NCBI GenBank assembly: GCA_023458215.1
Contig: JAEXAJ010000161.1
Location: 7,512-71,511, forward strand
Length of the DNA stretch: 64,000 nt
Direction of reading: 5' to 3'
Source of the DNA: Bacteroidota bacterium
Lineage (GTDB): Bacteria > Bacteroidota > Bacteroidia > Bacteroidales > Bacteroidaceae
The position numbers and the translations under genes were made by a program. Positions 34,993-44,022 of the stretch are shown piece after piece. Within the stretch, counting starts at the first letter, position 1, and every line of letters starts with the position of its first letter. The notes below the pieces were generated by a model. The model searched no databases, was not told the DNA's origin, and saw nothing but the letters and a program-made list of their open reading frames with translations.

Positions 34993-35850
34993 ATGGAAAA
35001 CAAAAAAACAACGCAAGAAGAATATCAAAAATGTGTAAATGCAGTGATAGATTACATCAACCTTCACCTCGGAGAAGAAATTGACCTGAAATCTTTGGCC
35101 AAGATTTCCCATTTCTCGCCGTTCTATTTCCACCGCATCATGAAAGCATTCTTGGGCGAGCCCATCGGCACGTTTATCGTACGGACGCGTACAGAAGCAG
35201 CTGCCCGATTACTACGTTATTCCGACATGCCAATAGCAGATATTGCCTATCGCATCGGATATTCTTCGCCTTCTTCGTTGTCTAAAGTATTTAAACAATT
35301 CTATGGCATTTCACCTTTAGAATACCGTAATAATAAAAACTTTGTAATTATGAAACCAGCTATTATCCGTCCCGAGTTGGAATTGGTACGAGAAATCAAG
35401 GAAGTTCCCGCCCGCAATGTAATATACCTTCGCCTGTTCGGAGATTATAAACTGAATGATTATTGTGGCACATGGATGCGCCTTTTCCAGTTCATCAAGG
35501 AACAAGAATTACCTATGGGTGAACCCATGCCACTCTGCATTTATCACGACGACCCGAAAGTGACACCTGCCGAGAAGCTTCGCACCGATGTATGTATGGT
35601 GATGCCCGAAAAAGTAACTCCCAAAGGAGATGTAGGCTTCAGGCTGATCCCTGCCGGTCGTTATGCCATCTTCTTGTATAAAGGTTCATACGAACATCTG
35701 CAAGCCGTATATGACACCATCTACGGAAAATATATCCCGGAAATGGAATGTACACTCCGCAACGAACCCAGTGCAGAACGTTACATGAATGACCCTGCTA
35801 ACACTGCTCCCGAAGATTTGCTAACGGAAATCTACATTCCTGTAGAATAA
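34993..35850 (+). CDS. AraC-family regulator with GyrI-like effector domain
   Basis: A 285-residue regulator of the Rob/MarA type. The N-terminal AraC double helix-turn-helix (about residues 10-110) includes LKSLAKISHFSPFYFHRIMKAFLGEP and IADIAYRIGYSSPSSLSKVFKQFYGISPLEYR. The C-terminal GyrI-like domain (about 120-285; ARNVIYLRLFGDY, PAGRYAIFLYKGSYEHL) binds small amphipathic ligands in relatives. Such proteins often control drug or stress responses. A perfect hairpin follows the stop. Confidence 0.92.
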   Translation: MENKKTTQEEYQKCVNAVIDYINLHLGEEIDLKSLAKISHFSPFYFHRIMKAFLGEPIGTFIVRTRTEAAARLLRYSDMPIADIAYRIGYSSPSSLSKVFKQFYGISPLEYRNNKNFVIMKPAIIRPELELVREIKEVPARNVIYLRLFGDYKLNDYCGTWMRLFQFIKEQELPMGEPMPLCIYHDDPKVTPAEKLRTDVCMVMPEKVTPKGDVGFRLIPAGRYAIFLYKGSYEHLQAVYDTIYGKYIPEMECTLRNEPSAERYMNDPANTAPEDLLTEIYIPVE

Positions 35851-35873
35851 ACCTTACTACAGAATCAACAAAC

Positions 35874-35918
35874 GCATAAGGAATCATGTAAAAGCAGAGC
35901 ATACATTATTCCTTATGC
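35874..35918 (+). terminator. Hairpin after AraC-GyrI gene
   Basis: GCATAAGGAAT at 35874-35884 pairs perfectly with 35908-35918. There is no T-run, so it may stabilise the 3' end or be a weak terminator. The next start codon is 30 bases downstream. Confidence 0.5.
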
Positions 35919-35947
35919 CAAGTTACAAACATTCATACCAAAACCAA

Positions 35948-36298
35948 ATGGATAAAATAGAAATCAAAGCCGACGCATCACGCATCGCAGCCTGCGGACT
36001 CTACTGTGGAGCCTGCCGGAAGTATATAAAAGGAGTTTGCCCCGGTTGTCATCAGAACGAGAGAGCAAGCTGGTGCAAGATTCGCCAATGCTGCCTGAAT
36101 AGCGGCTATGCCACTTGTGCCGAATGCGAAATGAACGTAAAAGAATGCGATACCTACTCTAACTTCATAGGAAAAGTGTTTGCTTTCTTGTTCAATTCCG
36201 ACCGTGCCGCCTGTATCAGTTACATTAAAGAAAATGGTGCAGAAGCTTTCGCACAAGAAATGGCAGAACGTAAAACACAAACAATAAAAAGAAAATAA
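35948..36298 (+). CDS. DUF3795 domain protein (cysteine-rich)
   Basis: A 116-residue protein with CGLYCGACRKY, CPGCHQN, WCKIRQCCLN and CAECEMNVKECDTYSNF, the cysteine spacing of DUF3795, which probably binds zinc or another metal. Function unknown. The ATG at 35948 gives the family N terminus. An ATG at 35915 is less likely because it lies in the preceding hairpin. Confidence 0.82.
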   Translation: MDKIEIKADASRIAACGLYCGACRKYIKGVCPGCHQNERASWCKIRQCCLNSGYATCAECEMNVKECDTYSNFIGKVFAFLFNSDRAACISYIKENGAEAFAQEMAERKTQTIKRK

Positions 36299-36331
36299 TA
36301 TGAAACAGTTTCTTATCCATCTTTTTTTTGT

Positions 36332-36493
36332 TACCTTTGTGCCAAGGTCGTGAGTTACGAATTATTATCGCATAGTTCTTCTTTTTAATATTGACATTAT
36401 TATTAGTAGTCCTCTTCTTTAATTATCCTTCCTCCTCACTCCTTTATTGCTCATTTGCATGAACTAACAGAGTATTCATTAAATAATAATTCA
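36332..36493 (+). promoter_or_regulatory. Promoter and long leader of the cold-shock domain gene
   Basis: TACCTTTG at 36332-36339 is a full -7 match. It predicts an mRNA leader of about 145 bases before the ATG at 36494, long for this window and like the regulated leaders of cold-shock genes. The leader is rich in pyrimidines (CTCTTCTTTAATTATCC and similar). Confidence 0.5.
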
Positions 36494-36952
36494 ATGGCAA
36501 AATCCATCACAACTAGTAAACGTGATAACGAAAAAAAGAGAAATCAGAAACGAGAAGAAAAACAGAAGAAGAAAGAGAGCAGGAAACTATCGGGCACAAA
36601 TAGCTTCGAAGATATGATTGCCTATGTTGACGAAAATGGAATGATAACTTCCACTCCGCCTGCCGAGAATTTCAAAAAGGAAGAGATCGATATTGAAAGT
36701 ATCGTAATATCAACCCCTAAAAAGATAGAAGAAGAACCTGCTATCCTAAAAGGTCGTGTTGAATTTTTCAATGAGGCAAAAGGATTCGGCTTTATCAAGA
36801 ATCTCTCAGGAGTTGACAAGTATTTTTTCCATGTCAATAATGTAACCGATGAAATCTTAGAAGGGAACATTGTAACCTTTACCCTCGAAAAAGGATTAAA
36901 AGGATTAAATGCTGTAAACGTCTGCCTGGCACCCGCCACACAACCCAAATAG
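36494..36952 (+). CDS. Cold-shock domain protein with basic N-terminal extension
   Basis: A 152-residue protein. The N-terminal third is highly basic and lysine-rich (KKRNQKREEKQKKKESRK) and likely binds nucleic acid or is disordered. The C-terminal 65 residues form a cold-shock domain with the RNA-binding motifs KGFGFI and KYFFHV. It probably acts as an RNA chaperone. The ATG at 36494 (MAKSI) is chosen; an in-frame ATG 13 codons earlier lies in the leader. Confidence 0.88.
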   Translation: MAKSITTSKRDNEKKRNQKREEKQKKKESRKLSGTNSFEDMIAYVDENGMITSTPPAENFKKEEIDIESIVISTPKKIEEEPAILKGRVEFFNEAKGFGFIKNLSGVDKYFFHVNNVTDEILEGNIVTFTLEKGLKGLNAVNVCLAPATQPK

Positions 36953-37037
36953 GTTTTCATATAAATTAAAGAGTATTCCCTTGCCTTTCTGCCTATTTTT
37001 TGCGAACTTGCACATTCATTTAAAGAAAGGATTCATT

Positions 37038-37301
37038 ATGGAATACATCATCAATCATTTGCCCGAACGGCATTTATTCACAACTGAGATTGAAGGCTAT
37101 ACTGCTTATGTAGAATATCAACTGCAAGACGAAAGTCTGGATATTCTACATACCATAGTCCCTCCCCCACTAGAAGGGCGCGGCATTGCCGCCGCTCTAG
37201 TAAAGAGGGCCTACGAATATGCCGCAGAACAAGGATTAAAACCCAAAGCCACTTGTTCGTATGCGGTAAAATGGTTGGAAAGACATCCTATCGGCTCATG
37301 A
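37038..37301 (+). CDS. GNAT-type N-acetyltransferase (YjdJ-like)
   Basis: An 87-residue mini-GNAT of the YjdJ type (GNAT_2): AYVEYQLQDESLDILHTIVPPPLEGRGIAAALV includes the acetyl-CoA-binding G-R-G-I-A loop, and the C-terminal ATCSYAVKWLERHP is typical. The substrate is unknown. Its TGA overlaps the ATG of the next gene (ATGA), so the two are translationally coupled. Confidence 0.88.
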   Translation: MEYIINHLPERHLFTTEIEGYTAYVEYQLQDESLDILHTIVPPPLEGRGIAAALVKRAYEYAAEQGLKPKATCSYAVKWLERHPIGS

Positions 37302-37741
37302 GAGAGAAAGCTATTAATAAATACATGCCGGGAGATTACTGCGATACCTTTTTGATAGAAGTGAAAGATAACAAGTTAACTCCCAGGGAGGTTATTGCTA
37401 AGATATTCAGTCATAACCCCACTTGGCTCCAAGCATTATACAAAGTAAGAGCATGTATTGTGAAGCCCTTTGGCATAGAAGCTAAATCATTCGTTACAAA
37501 AGACCTGATTATTGAAGAAACGCCACAAGAGGCCATCATGCAGAAGGATGACAAACATTTACTATTTTATGTAGATGTTTATATCGAACCTATAGGAGAG
37601 AATAAACAGAGAATCGCAATCACCACCCTAGTGAAATATCACAATTGGTTAGGAAAAACTTATTTCTTCTGTATCAAACCGTTCCATAGGGTTATTGTCC
37701 CGATTGTTGCCAAAAGTGCTTTTCAGCCCTCAATCCCCTAA
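37298..37741 (+). CDS. DUF2867 family protein; 3' end formed by a repeat
   Basis: A 147-residue protein with YCDTFLIEVKD, NPTWLQALYKVRACIVKPFGI, LLFYVDVYI and YHNWLGKTYFFCIKPFHRVIVP, which fits the DUF2867 group of small lipocalin- or START-like proteins of unknown role. The last residues (FQPSIP) and the stop codon come from the left arm of the CCCCTAAAGGG palindrome at 37725, so the natural C terminus may have been altered there. It is coupled to the GNAT gene. Confidence 0.75.
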   Translation: MREKAINKYMPGDYCDTFLIEVKDNKLTPREVIAKIFSHNPTWLQALYKVRACIVKPFGIEAKSFVTKDLIIEETPQEAIMQKDDKHLLFYVDVYIEPIGENKQRIAITTLVKYHNWLGKTYFFCIKPFHRVIVPIVAKSAFQPSIP

Positions 37742-37810
37742 AGGGAAAAGGGGATACTCTTTATGATAAACGGAGTATTCACCTTTTCCCTTTAGGGGAT
37801 CAAGGGGCTT
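37725..37810. repeat. Palindrome with CCCCTAAAGGG core, copy 2
   Basis: Arms 37725-37759 and 37773-37810 are complementary over about 35 bases with a few mismatches, and share the exact 19-base block ATCCCCTAAAGGGAAAAGG. The left arm closely matches the copy at 29758. It lies between convergent genes and overlaps the end of the DUF2867 gene. It could act as a terminator for both sides. Confidence 0.88.
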
Positions 37811-37831
37811 TAGAGAGATTGTAGTGTTTCC

Positions 37832-38692
37832 TTAGTTCAAACTCATCCCATATTCAGCCAACTTATCCATTTCCGCTTCCGAATACTTACCTTCGGACCT
37901 GATCTGCTGAACATCTTTCACAAAAGCTTCCACCTTAGTCAAAAAGTCCTGGAAAGCCTTCATCTCTTTGGGATGTCCTTCTACGGCAGGGAGGTGCTTG
38001 GCAATATCCAACTGAATGACCAGTTTAGCCATTTTCATATCCAGACGAATGGCCTCTGAAGTAGGTTTGCGCATACAAAGATTCAGGATGCTTTGCATGG
38101 TAGCAGTCATTCGCTTCATAGAGAGCATTTGCTCTTTCATCGGATTATCGTTCAGCAAAACCTTTTGGGCTCCATCGGTAAAAGGAGATAATATATCGAC
38201 AATGTTCTCTTTATACTCAGACATCTCAACACTCAGTTGATAATTGACGGGCAATAATTTGCCGGCTGCCACTTTATCTTTTGATTTCAGATAAGAGAGA
38301 TACTGATTAAAGGTAGCATAAAACTGCTTGCGTGTACTGAACAGCTGGTCATAGTTCTGCTTTAAGTTCAGTTGGGTTTCTTCATTGAAATAAGAACCCG
38401 GATTTACTACAAACGCAGAGTCCTTTTGAGAAAAAGGAGGTGGAACCACCGCTGTAATCATAGGTGCTTTGCCATCTTGTTCCATATATCCCAGTACGGA
38501 GTTCACATCTTTTTCTACTACCACATTCTTCAACAGAGCCAAAGACGTGTCATAGTACTTCATCACTTGGTTAGCCTGTTCTACTTCCGCAGCAGAATAT
38601 TTTGCGGTTTCTTGCTTTTGAGTGCCACTACCACAAGAAGCAAGCACGAAGGCAGCCGCAAATGCCCCCATAAACATTAAATTCTTTCGCAT
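37832..38692 (-). CDS. DUF3829-like lipoprotein
   Basis: A 286-residue exported lipoprotein with lipobox VLASC (Cys20). The mature part is helical and charged (AAEVEQANQVMKYYDTSLALL, YLSYLKSKDKVAAG) and resembles the YiiG/DUF3829 group of unknown function. The start at 38692 gives a clean signal peptide. ATG codons at 38707 and 38737 are alternatives. It follows the amidase gene in the same direction, so a cell-envelope role is plausible. Confidence 0.65.
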   Translation of the reverse strand: MRKNLMFMGAFAAAFVLASCGSGTQKQETAKYSAAEVEQANQVMKYYDTSLALLKNVVVEKDVNSVLGYMEQDGKAPMITAVVPPPFSQKDSAFVVNPGSYFNEETQLNLKQNYDQLFSTRKQFYATFNQYLSYLKSKDKVAAGKLLPVNYQLSVEMSEYKENIVDILSPFTDGAQKVLLNDNPMKEQMLSMKRMTATMQSILNLCMRKPTSEAIRLDMKMAKLVIQLDIAKHLPAVEGHPKEMKAFQDFLTKVEAFVKDVQQIRSEGKYSEAEMDKLAEYGMSLN

Positions 38693-38750
38693 AAGGTTTC
38701 CTTTCATTATTTTATAGATGAAAGGATTAACAAACAAGAAAAGACAATGT

Positions 38751-39848
38751 TTATCTCGCCTTCTTATAATCTGTAATAAATCCTTCCATCAACCATTTTG
38801 CCAATGCCTGACGATTGGAACTGATTACAAACCGGCGTTGGTCGAAAGCATTCTGAATATTGCCCAACTCTACAAAAACGGAAGAAGGGGACGTGTTGGC
38901 AAGCACATAAAGATTACGCGCACTCACCGTACCCGAGAAGCCGCGATTGGGTTGATGCTTGTCATACTTTGATTCGAAAGTATTCTTCATCGTGGTTGCC
39001 AATCGCTTGCTATCAGGTTTATTCTTGGAATGATAGAAAAAAACATCCGTCTGGTTACTCTTGCTGCGGCTATCTACATGAAGGAAGATGGCACGGCAAT
39101 ATTTATATTTCTTGCGGTCTTTCTTATAAAGGCTATTGATTTTATCGCAACGTTGGCGCAAGCGTGCCACTTGGTTCAGAGGAATGGGCGATCCCATGCA
39201 AGTCTCCCGCTTGCTGTTAGCAAGGTAACGGTCGTCACGAATGCGGTCTTTGGCATCCTGAATGATAATATGTACCTCGGCTCCGTCTTGCATCAAGTTA
39301 CGGGCAAGTCGCAAAGCCACATCATACGCATACTCGTCTTCGTGCAATTCGATTTTGCCTATTCTGCCGATAGCTCCCGGATCAGGGCCGCCATGACCGC
39401 TGACAACATAGAAACAGGCACCCCGCAAACGATTGGAAGTTATCTTGACGTTAGCCAACTCTTTTCCGAACAGAGGTTCATTGACGGATTTCTTTCCTTT
39501 TGCAAACGTTCTTTCGGAAGGAGATTCGGAAGATGTACCGGAAGCAACCTCAGTAGAATCTTTGTCCTTACTCTCATTGCCCACCTTCCTATTTCGTAAT
39601 GGAGGCAATAGATATTTCACTCCTAGTCGCAACTCTTCCTTGCCACGTAAACGTTTCTCGTTCAGCTGGAGGAACTCCTTATAATAAGTTTTTGCCGGAC
39701 GATTGTTACGCTCAAGAAAAGTAGAGATTCCTTCGCCGGCTTTCGGAGTATCCTGCTCTGTTTGGGCAAAAGCATTGAAGGAAAAGAAGGAGCAAAAGAA
39801 GATAGCCAGTAAGCAAAAGATCCGTTTGGTATTCCAATTATTCATCAT
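38751..39848 (-). CDS. N-acetylmuramoyl-L-alanine amidase (Amidase_3)
   Basis: A 365-residue exported enzyme that cuts the amide between MurNAc and the stem peptide. Signal peptide to about residue 29 (FNAFAQ), a linker with basic and serine-rich stretches, then the Amidase_3 domain from about residue 145. The zinc and catalytic residues are visible: His in SGHGGPDPG, Glu in HEDEYAYDVALRL, His in FLHVDSR and Glu in VELGNIQN. It may act in cell division or recycling. A second ATG directly follows the first. Confidence 0.92.
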   Translation of the reverse strand: MMNNWNTKRIFCLLAIFFCSFFSFNAFAQTEQDTPKAGEGISTFLERNNRPAKTYYKEFLQLNEKRLRGKEELRLGVKYLLPPLRNRKVGNESKDKDSTEVASGTSSESPSERTFAKGKKSVNEPLFGKELANVKITSNRLRGACFYVVSGHGGPDPGAIGRIGKIELHEDEYAYDVALRLARNLMQDGAEVHIIIQDAKDRIRDDRYLANSKRETCMGSPIPLNQVARLRQRCDKINSLYKKDRKKYKYCRAIFLHVDSRSKSNQTDVFFYHSKNKPDSKRLATTMKNTFESKYDKHQPNRGFSGTVSARNLYVLANTSPSSVFVELGNIQNAFDQRRFVISSNRQALAKWLMEGFITDYKKAR

Positions 39849-39929
39849 CTATTTATATTGATAGCAGATTTTCAGCCGCTAAATTAAAGCATTTTACTAT
39901 ACTTACGCACAAAATTATATTTTTTTCCC

Positions 39930-39937
39930 TACTTTTG
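39930..39937 (+). promoter_or_regulatory. -7 element for the MetY-type gene
   Basis: TACTTTTG fits TAnnTTTG, 49 bases before the ATG. The leader is too short for a SAM-I riboswitch. Confidence 0.5.
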
Positions 39938-39986
39938 CGACAACTTACGCGATTATAAACAAAGAAACTTTTAATAAGATAGCATT

Positions 39987-41267
39987 ATGGCAAAACAATT
40001 CAAGCCGGAAACCCTCTGCGTACAAGCAGGATGGACTCCTAAAAAAGGCGAGCCTCGTGTACTCCCCATCTATCAGAGCACAACTTTCAAATACGAAACC
40101 AGTGAACAAATGGCACGCTTGTTCGACCTCGAAGACAGTGGTTATTTCTACACCCGTCTGCAAAACCCTACGAATGATGCTGTTGCCGCAAAGATAGCCG
40201 CCCTTGAAGGAGGTGTTGCCGCCATGCTCACCAGTAGCGGTCAGTCTGCCAATTTCTATGCTCTCTTCAATATTTGCGAAGCAGGCGATCACTTTGTTTG
40301 CTCCTCTACTATTTATGGAGGCACTTTCAATCTGTTCGGCACTACGATGAAGAAACTCGGAATCGACGTGACCTTCGTTAACCCTGATTCCAGCGAAGAA
40401 GAAATCTCCGCCGCTTTCCGCCCGAATACCAAAGCTTTGTTCGGTGAGACAATTTCCAATCCGACGTTGGAAGTGCTCGACATCGAAAAGTTTGCCCGCA
40501 TCGCCCACAGCCACGGCGTGCCTTTGATTGTGGACAACACCTTCCCTACGCCTATCAATTGCCGTCCGTTCGAGTGGGGTGCAGATATCGTGGTGCACTC
40601 TACCACTAAATATATGGACGGACATGCCACCAGTGTAGGTGGTGCCGTGGTAGATAGCGGTAACTTCGATTGGGACAAGTACGCCGATAAATTCCCCGGA
40701 CTTTGTACGCCGGACGAGTCTTACCACGGGCTGACTTATACGAAGGCCTTTGGCAAAATGGCTTATATCACCAAAGCTACCGCCCAACTAATGCGTGACC
40801 TCGGCAGCATCCAGTCTCCGCAGAACGCTTTCCTGCTGAATATCGGTCTTGAAACGTTGCACCTGCGCATGCCTCAACACTGCAAGAACGCACAAGCCGT
40901 TGCCGAATATCTCTCCAAGAACGATAAAGTGGCTTGGGTAAACTATTGCGGTCTTCCGGGCGACAAGTACCACGAACTGGCACAAAAATACATGCCGAAC
41001 GGTTCTTGCGGCGTTGTCACCTTCGGTCTGAAAGGCGGACGCGACGTATCTATCAAGTTCATGGATTCATTGAAGCTGGCTGCTATCGTTACTCACGTGG
41101 CCGATGCCCGGACTTGTGTGCTGCATCCCGCCAGCCATACACACCGCCAACTTTCGGACAAACAACTGTTGGAAGCCGGTATACGTCCCGACTTGATTCG
41201 CTTCTCGGTAGGTATAGAGAATGCAGGTGATATTATTGCGGATATCGAGCAGGCGCTGAACGCATAA
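39987..41267 (+). CDS. metY: O-acetylhomoserine aminocarboxypropyltransferase (MetY-type)
   Basis: A PLP enzyme that makes homocysteine directly from O-acetylhomoserine and sulfide. The 426-residue length and the start TLCVQAGWTP, PIYQSTTFKY, YTRLQNPTND and SSGQSA are typical of the O-acetylhomoserine sulfhydrylase branch of the Cys/Met metabolism family. The PLP lysine is Lys208 in HSTTKYMDGH. The C-terminal substrate Arg lies in RFSVGIEN. A related cystathionine synthase or lyase role is less likely. Monocistronic, with its own promoter and terminator. Confidence 0.92.
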   Translation: MAKQFKPETLCVQAGWTPKKGEPRVLPIYQSTTFKYETSEQMARLFDLEDSGYFYTRLQNPTNDAVAAKIAALEGGVAAMLTSSGQSANFYALFNICEAGDHFVCSSTIYGGTFNLFGTTMKKLGIDVTFVNPDSSEEEISAAFRPNTKALFGETISNPTLEVLDIEKFARIAHSHGVPLIVDNTFPTPINCRPFEWGADIVVHSTTKYMDGHATSVGGAVVDSGNFDWDKYADKFPGLCTPDESYHGLTYTKAFGKMAYITKATAQLMRDLGSIQSPQNAFLLNIGLETLHLRMPQHCKNAQAVAEYLSKNDKVAWVNYCGLPGDKYHELAQKYMPNGSCGVVTFGLKGGRDVSIKFMDSLKLAAIVTHVADARTCVLHPASHTHRQLSDKQLLEAGIRPDLIRFSVGIENAGDIIADIEQALNA

Positions 41268-41280
41268 AAAAACATAATAA

Positions 41281-41324
41281 AAAACTTCCGCTAAGATAAC
41301 CTTTACTTAGCGGAAGTTTTTTAT
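41281..41324 (+). terminator. Terminator after metY
   Basis: A perfect 15-base stem (41281-41295 with 41306-41320, CTTCCGCTAAG core) is followed by T-rich sequence. It also faces the convergent GH20 gene. Confidence 0.88.
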
Positions 41325-41362
41325 TCTATCATTCAGACTTTTAGGTAAAGTCACTATTAACG

Positions 41363-43849
41363 TTAGTTCGTTTTAAGCATAATCGGTAAACTTTCTTTTC
41401 CCAAATAAAATGCTTTCGCTATAACCACCGAAGCATCGCACTTCACCGGTGCCTCCCATAAAGTTGATTGAGCATTCGGTTCTGTGCCATCTGTAGTATA
41501 ACGTATCTCGGCACCGTTTATGATCACATTTGCATAAAGATTGCCATCCTTCAGCATTAATCCCGGAAGGGCTATGCGGAAGTTAGTACCTTTCTTTGTC
41601 CAGTAAGGCATTTCTTTTTCACTGATTTCCTGAGTATAAAGTGCCAAAGCTTGATTGAATGTCTGTTGCTCCTTAGCTCCGGACAAAGCCTCCCATGCTG
41701 GATGTGCATTCCAACCACGTTCTACCAGTCCCATCATTTTTGGGAAAAGGAGATATTCCAGTCCCTCAAAATTACGGATAGTTTCTGCGAAGAGTTGTCC
41801 CTGTACACCCATAATGTTCTTTTTACCGGCTTCGGTAAGTTGAGTCTTTCCTTTTCCGGCAGCATTCAAATCAATCGGATCGCCTGCCATATTTGTACGC
41901 AAAGAACGATAAATACTGAAAGGAAGCATCGCAAAAGAAATGGTTTCATCTACATACCCTCCCCAGTCAAGTCCGCGTTCATCGGGATGGCCGTTGTAAG
42001 CCATGTCCATATAGAAATTACCCACGTTGCAAAGAATCACCGGATAACCGTTGTTGGCGGTCTGATAAACCACTTCGTCATATCCCGGAACAGTGTTCCA
42101 GCAATATACGCCGGCAGCTTGGTTTCTCAACTGCTGATGTGCTTGCTCGGTATGTCCCAAAGCCACTTCCTGCCAACCGCTGAACTTCATGCCGTTCTTC
42201 TGCATGATATCTCCCAGTTGTGTGATGAAATACTCAGACAAGTCGTGTATCTGCGTCATCCCCTTCTCCTTCATCAACTCCTGACACTTGGGAGAGCCTT
42301 CCCATACGCCATGCGGAACTTCGTCGCCACCCAGATGTATGGTAGCCAGCGGAGCGCCTGCTTCCTTATACATGGCGGCAATTTCCTGAATCACCTTCTC
42401 CATAAAGCGGTAGGTAGAAGGCAGGGCAACGTTCATCACATTGTCCGTATAGTATTGAGCGGAAGAGTAACGGGAAGTATCTTGCGGATCATTCAGTATA
42501 TATTCATTCGCCTTCTCGGGATCGGTCTTGATATACTTGTTATAGCGGGCCTTCATAGATACGATAGCGGCACGGGCATGTCCCGGAGATTCGATTTCGG
42601 GGATGATGCGGACATGTCTTTCGGTAGCATATTTCAGCAAGTCGATAAATTCGGCACGCGAGTAATATCCATTTCCTACGGTAGCAGCATTAGGATCAAA
42701 TCCTCCGTCATAGCAGGGATAGAGATTCTCGCTTTCATCCATTGTATGTCCGCGACGGCTTCCTACGGCAGTCAACTCTTCCAGGCCGGGGATTTCGAGG
42801 CGCCAGGCTTCGTCATCCGAGAAGTGGAAATGCAAGGCATTCATCTTATAAGAAGCGAACAGGTCCACCAGTTTCTTCATATTCTCAACGGTAGTGAAGT
42901 TACGGGCAATATCAATCATTTGTCCGCGATAGCCCAAGTCAGGATAATCCTCTATTTTTATTCCTCCCAGTTTATAAGGAGCTTGCTTGCCTTTCAGCAT
43001 AGCCAGCAAGGTTTGCGTACCGTTAAAGATGCCATGAGGGGTATTTGCACTGATCTTTATCCAACCATCGCCTATTCTTAAATTATAGTACTCATCGTTT
43101 ACAGCTTCATTCTGATCGGCAAGGGGCTCCAGAGCAATTGTCAAACGAGCGCTATCAACGACCTCTAAACCGTAACCGGCAAGATTTTCTTTGAGTAGTT
43201 TGGCTTCACCGGAAAATTCTTTGGGAAACTTCAAAGCTACCTTGCCATCTAACTCAACAACCCCATACATTGGTGTTGCCTTCTTTACCGACGGCAATAT
43301 ATCCGATTGATCCAGCGCAGGCGCATTTGCCAGACGAAGATTGGACTCATATATCTTGGTAGCGTCCGGATAACCTTTCATATTTTCGGGCGACGGCAAG
43401 GGAAGTACGGTCAACGCAATGGGAAGCGGTCCGCCATCCAGTCCCAGCCAGTAAGTCCCTTCGGGTACATGCGAATTTCTATCTAATTTATAAGTACACA
43501 GGAAAGTGATTCGCATGGAATCGCCGGGAGCCAATGGAGTGAAGTTGTCCGTGGGATACATTCTGAAGAAGTTACCATTCACTACATCTACCTTTACCGG
43601 AGAGTTCTCTTTTTGTTTTATACCACGGGGAAGTTGTGAGTAATAGATAACCCAGTCTTTGGTGAGAGGTTCTTTAGAAATGTTTTTGAGAATGAAAGTA
43701 TTCTCGTAATACCCTGGTTCGATGTCGCTTGCACCCATTTCCCAGGTTAAGGCAACCGGTGCTTTTTGTTCTTTCGTCGACTTACATCCTGCAAATAGTG
43801 TCATTACGCAAAGTAATAATCCCGTTAAAGGAAGTTTTAAAGTTCTCAT
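41363..43849 (-). CDS. GH20 beta-N-acetylhexosaminidase, lipoprotein
   Basis: An 828-residue exoglycosidase. The lipobox FAGC (Cys22) predicts a membrane-anchored periplasmic or surface enzyme. Domain order is N-terminal carbohydrate-binding CHB_HEX (about 30-165), GH20b (about 180-305), the GH20 barrel (about 310-660) with the catalytic Asp509-Glu510 pair in HLGGDEVPHG, and a C-terminal chitobiase-type domain (about 745-828). It removes terminal GlcNAc or GalNAc from host glycans, chitin fragments or recycled peptidoglycan. It is not linked to the xylan locus. Confidence 0.95.
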   Translation of the reverse strand: MRTLKLPLTGLLLCVMTLFAGCKSTKEQKAPVALTWEMGASDIEPGYYENTFILKNISKEPLTKDWVIYYSQLPRGIKQKENSPVKVDVVNGNFFRMYPTDNFTPLAPGDSMRITFLCTYKLDRNSHVPEGTYWLGLDGGPLPIALTVLPLPSPENMKGYPDATKIYESNLRLANAPALDQSDILPSVKKATPMYGVVELDGKVALKFPKEFSGEAKLLKENLAGYGLEVVDSARLTIALEPLADQNEAVNDEYYNLRIGDGWIKISANTPHGIFNGTQTLLAMLKGKQAPYKLGGIKIEDYPDLGYRGQMIDIARNFTTVENMKKLVDLFASYKMNALHFHFSDDEAWRLEIPGLEELTAVGSRRGHTMDESENLYPCYDGGFDPNAATVGNGYYSRAEFIDLLKYATERHVRIIPEIESPGHARAAIVSMKARYNKYIKTDPEKANEYILNDPQDTSRYSSAQYYTDNVMNVALPSTYRFMEKVIQEIAAMYKEAGAPLATIHLGGDEVPHGVWEGSPKCQELMKEKGMTQIHDLSEYFITQLGDIMQKNGMKFSGWQEVALGHTEQAHQQLRNQAAGVYCWNTVPGYDEVVYQTANNGYPVILCNVGNFYMDMAYNGHPDERGLDWGGYVDETISFAMLPFSIYRSLRTNMAGDPIDLNAAGKGKTQLTEAGKKNIMGVQGQLFAETIRNFEGLEYLLFPKMMGLVERGWNAHPAWEALSGAKEQQTFNQALALYTQEISEKEMPYWTKKGTNFRIALPGLMLKDGNLYANVIINGAEIRYTTDGTEPNAQSTLWEAPVKCDASVVIAKAFYLGKESLPIMLKTN

Positions 43850-43982
43850 GATAATAATGTGTTAAGTTTATAAATGGGGGTGATACTTTTAACCAACGCC
43901 AAAAATAATCATTTTTAGCTAATTGGCTGATAATTCTAATAGAAATTATCCATTGCGAGCTACAGTTTAGAACTTTTATCCC

Positions 43983-43990
43983 TACATTTG
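43983..43990 (+). promoter_or_regulatory. -7 element for malic enzyme gene
   Basis: TACATTTG, 32 bases before the ATG. No clear -33 element. Confidence 0.45.
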
Positions 43991-44022
43991 CGTCCAAATT
44001 ATAACTCAATTAACTAACTACC

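Noticed and set aside
34993..35850. Ada-type methyltransferase regulator
   Set aside because: There is no methyl-acceptor cysteine domain; the C-terminal half fits GyrI-like effector binding.
39880..39986. SAM riboswitch ahead of metY
   Set aside because: The leader after the -7 element is only about 49 bases and lacks the SAM-I core elements.
39945..40787. 280-residue minus-strand frame opposite metY
   Set aside because: It lies entirely antisense to a well-supported PLP enzyme and matches no family; an effect of codon bias.
41651..43081. 476-residue plus-strand frame opposite the GH20 gene
   Set aside because: Antisense to a complete GH20 enzyme with intact active site; composition is unlike a real protein.
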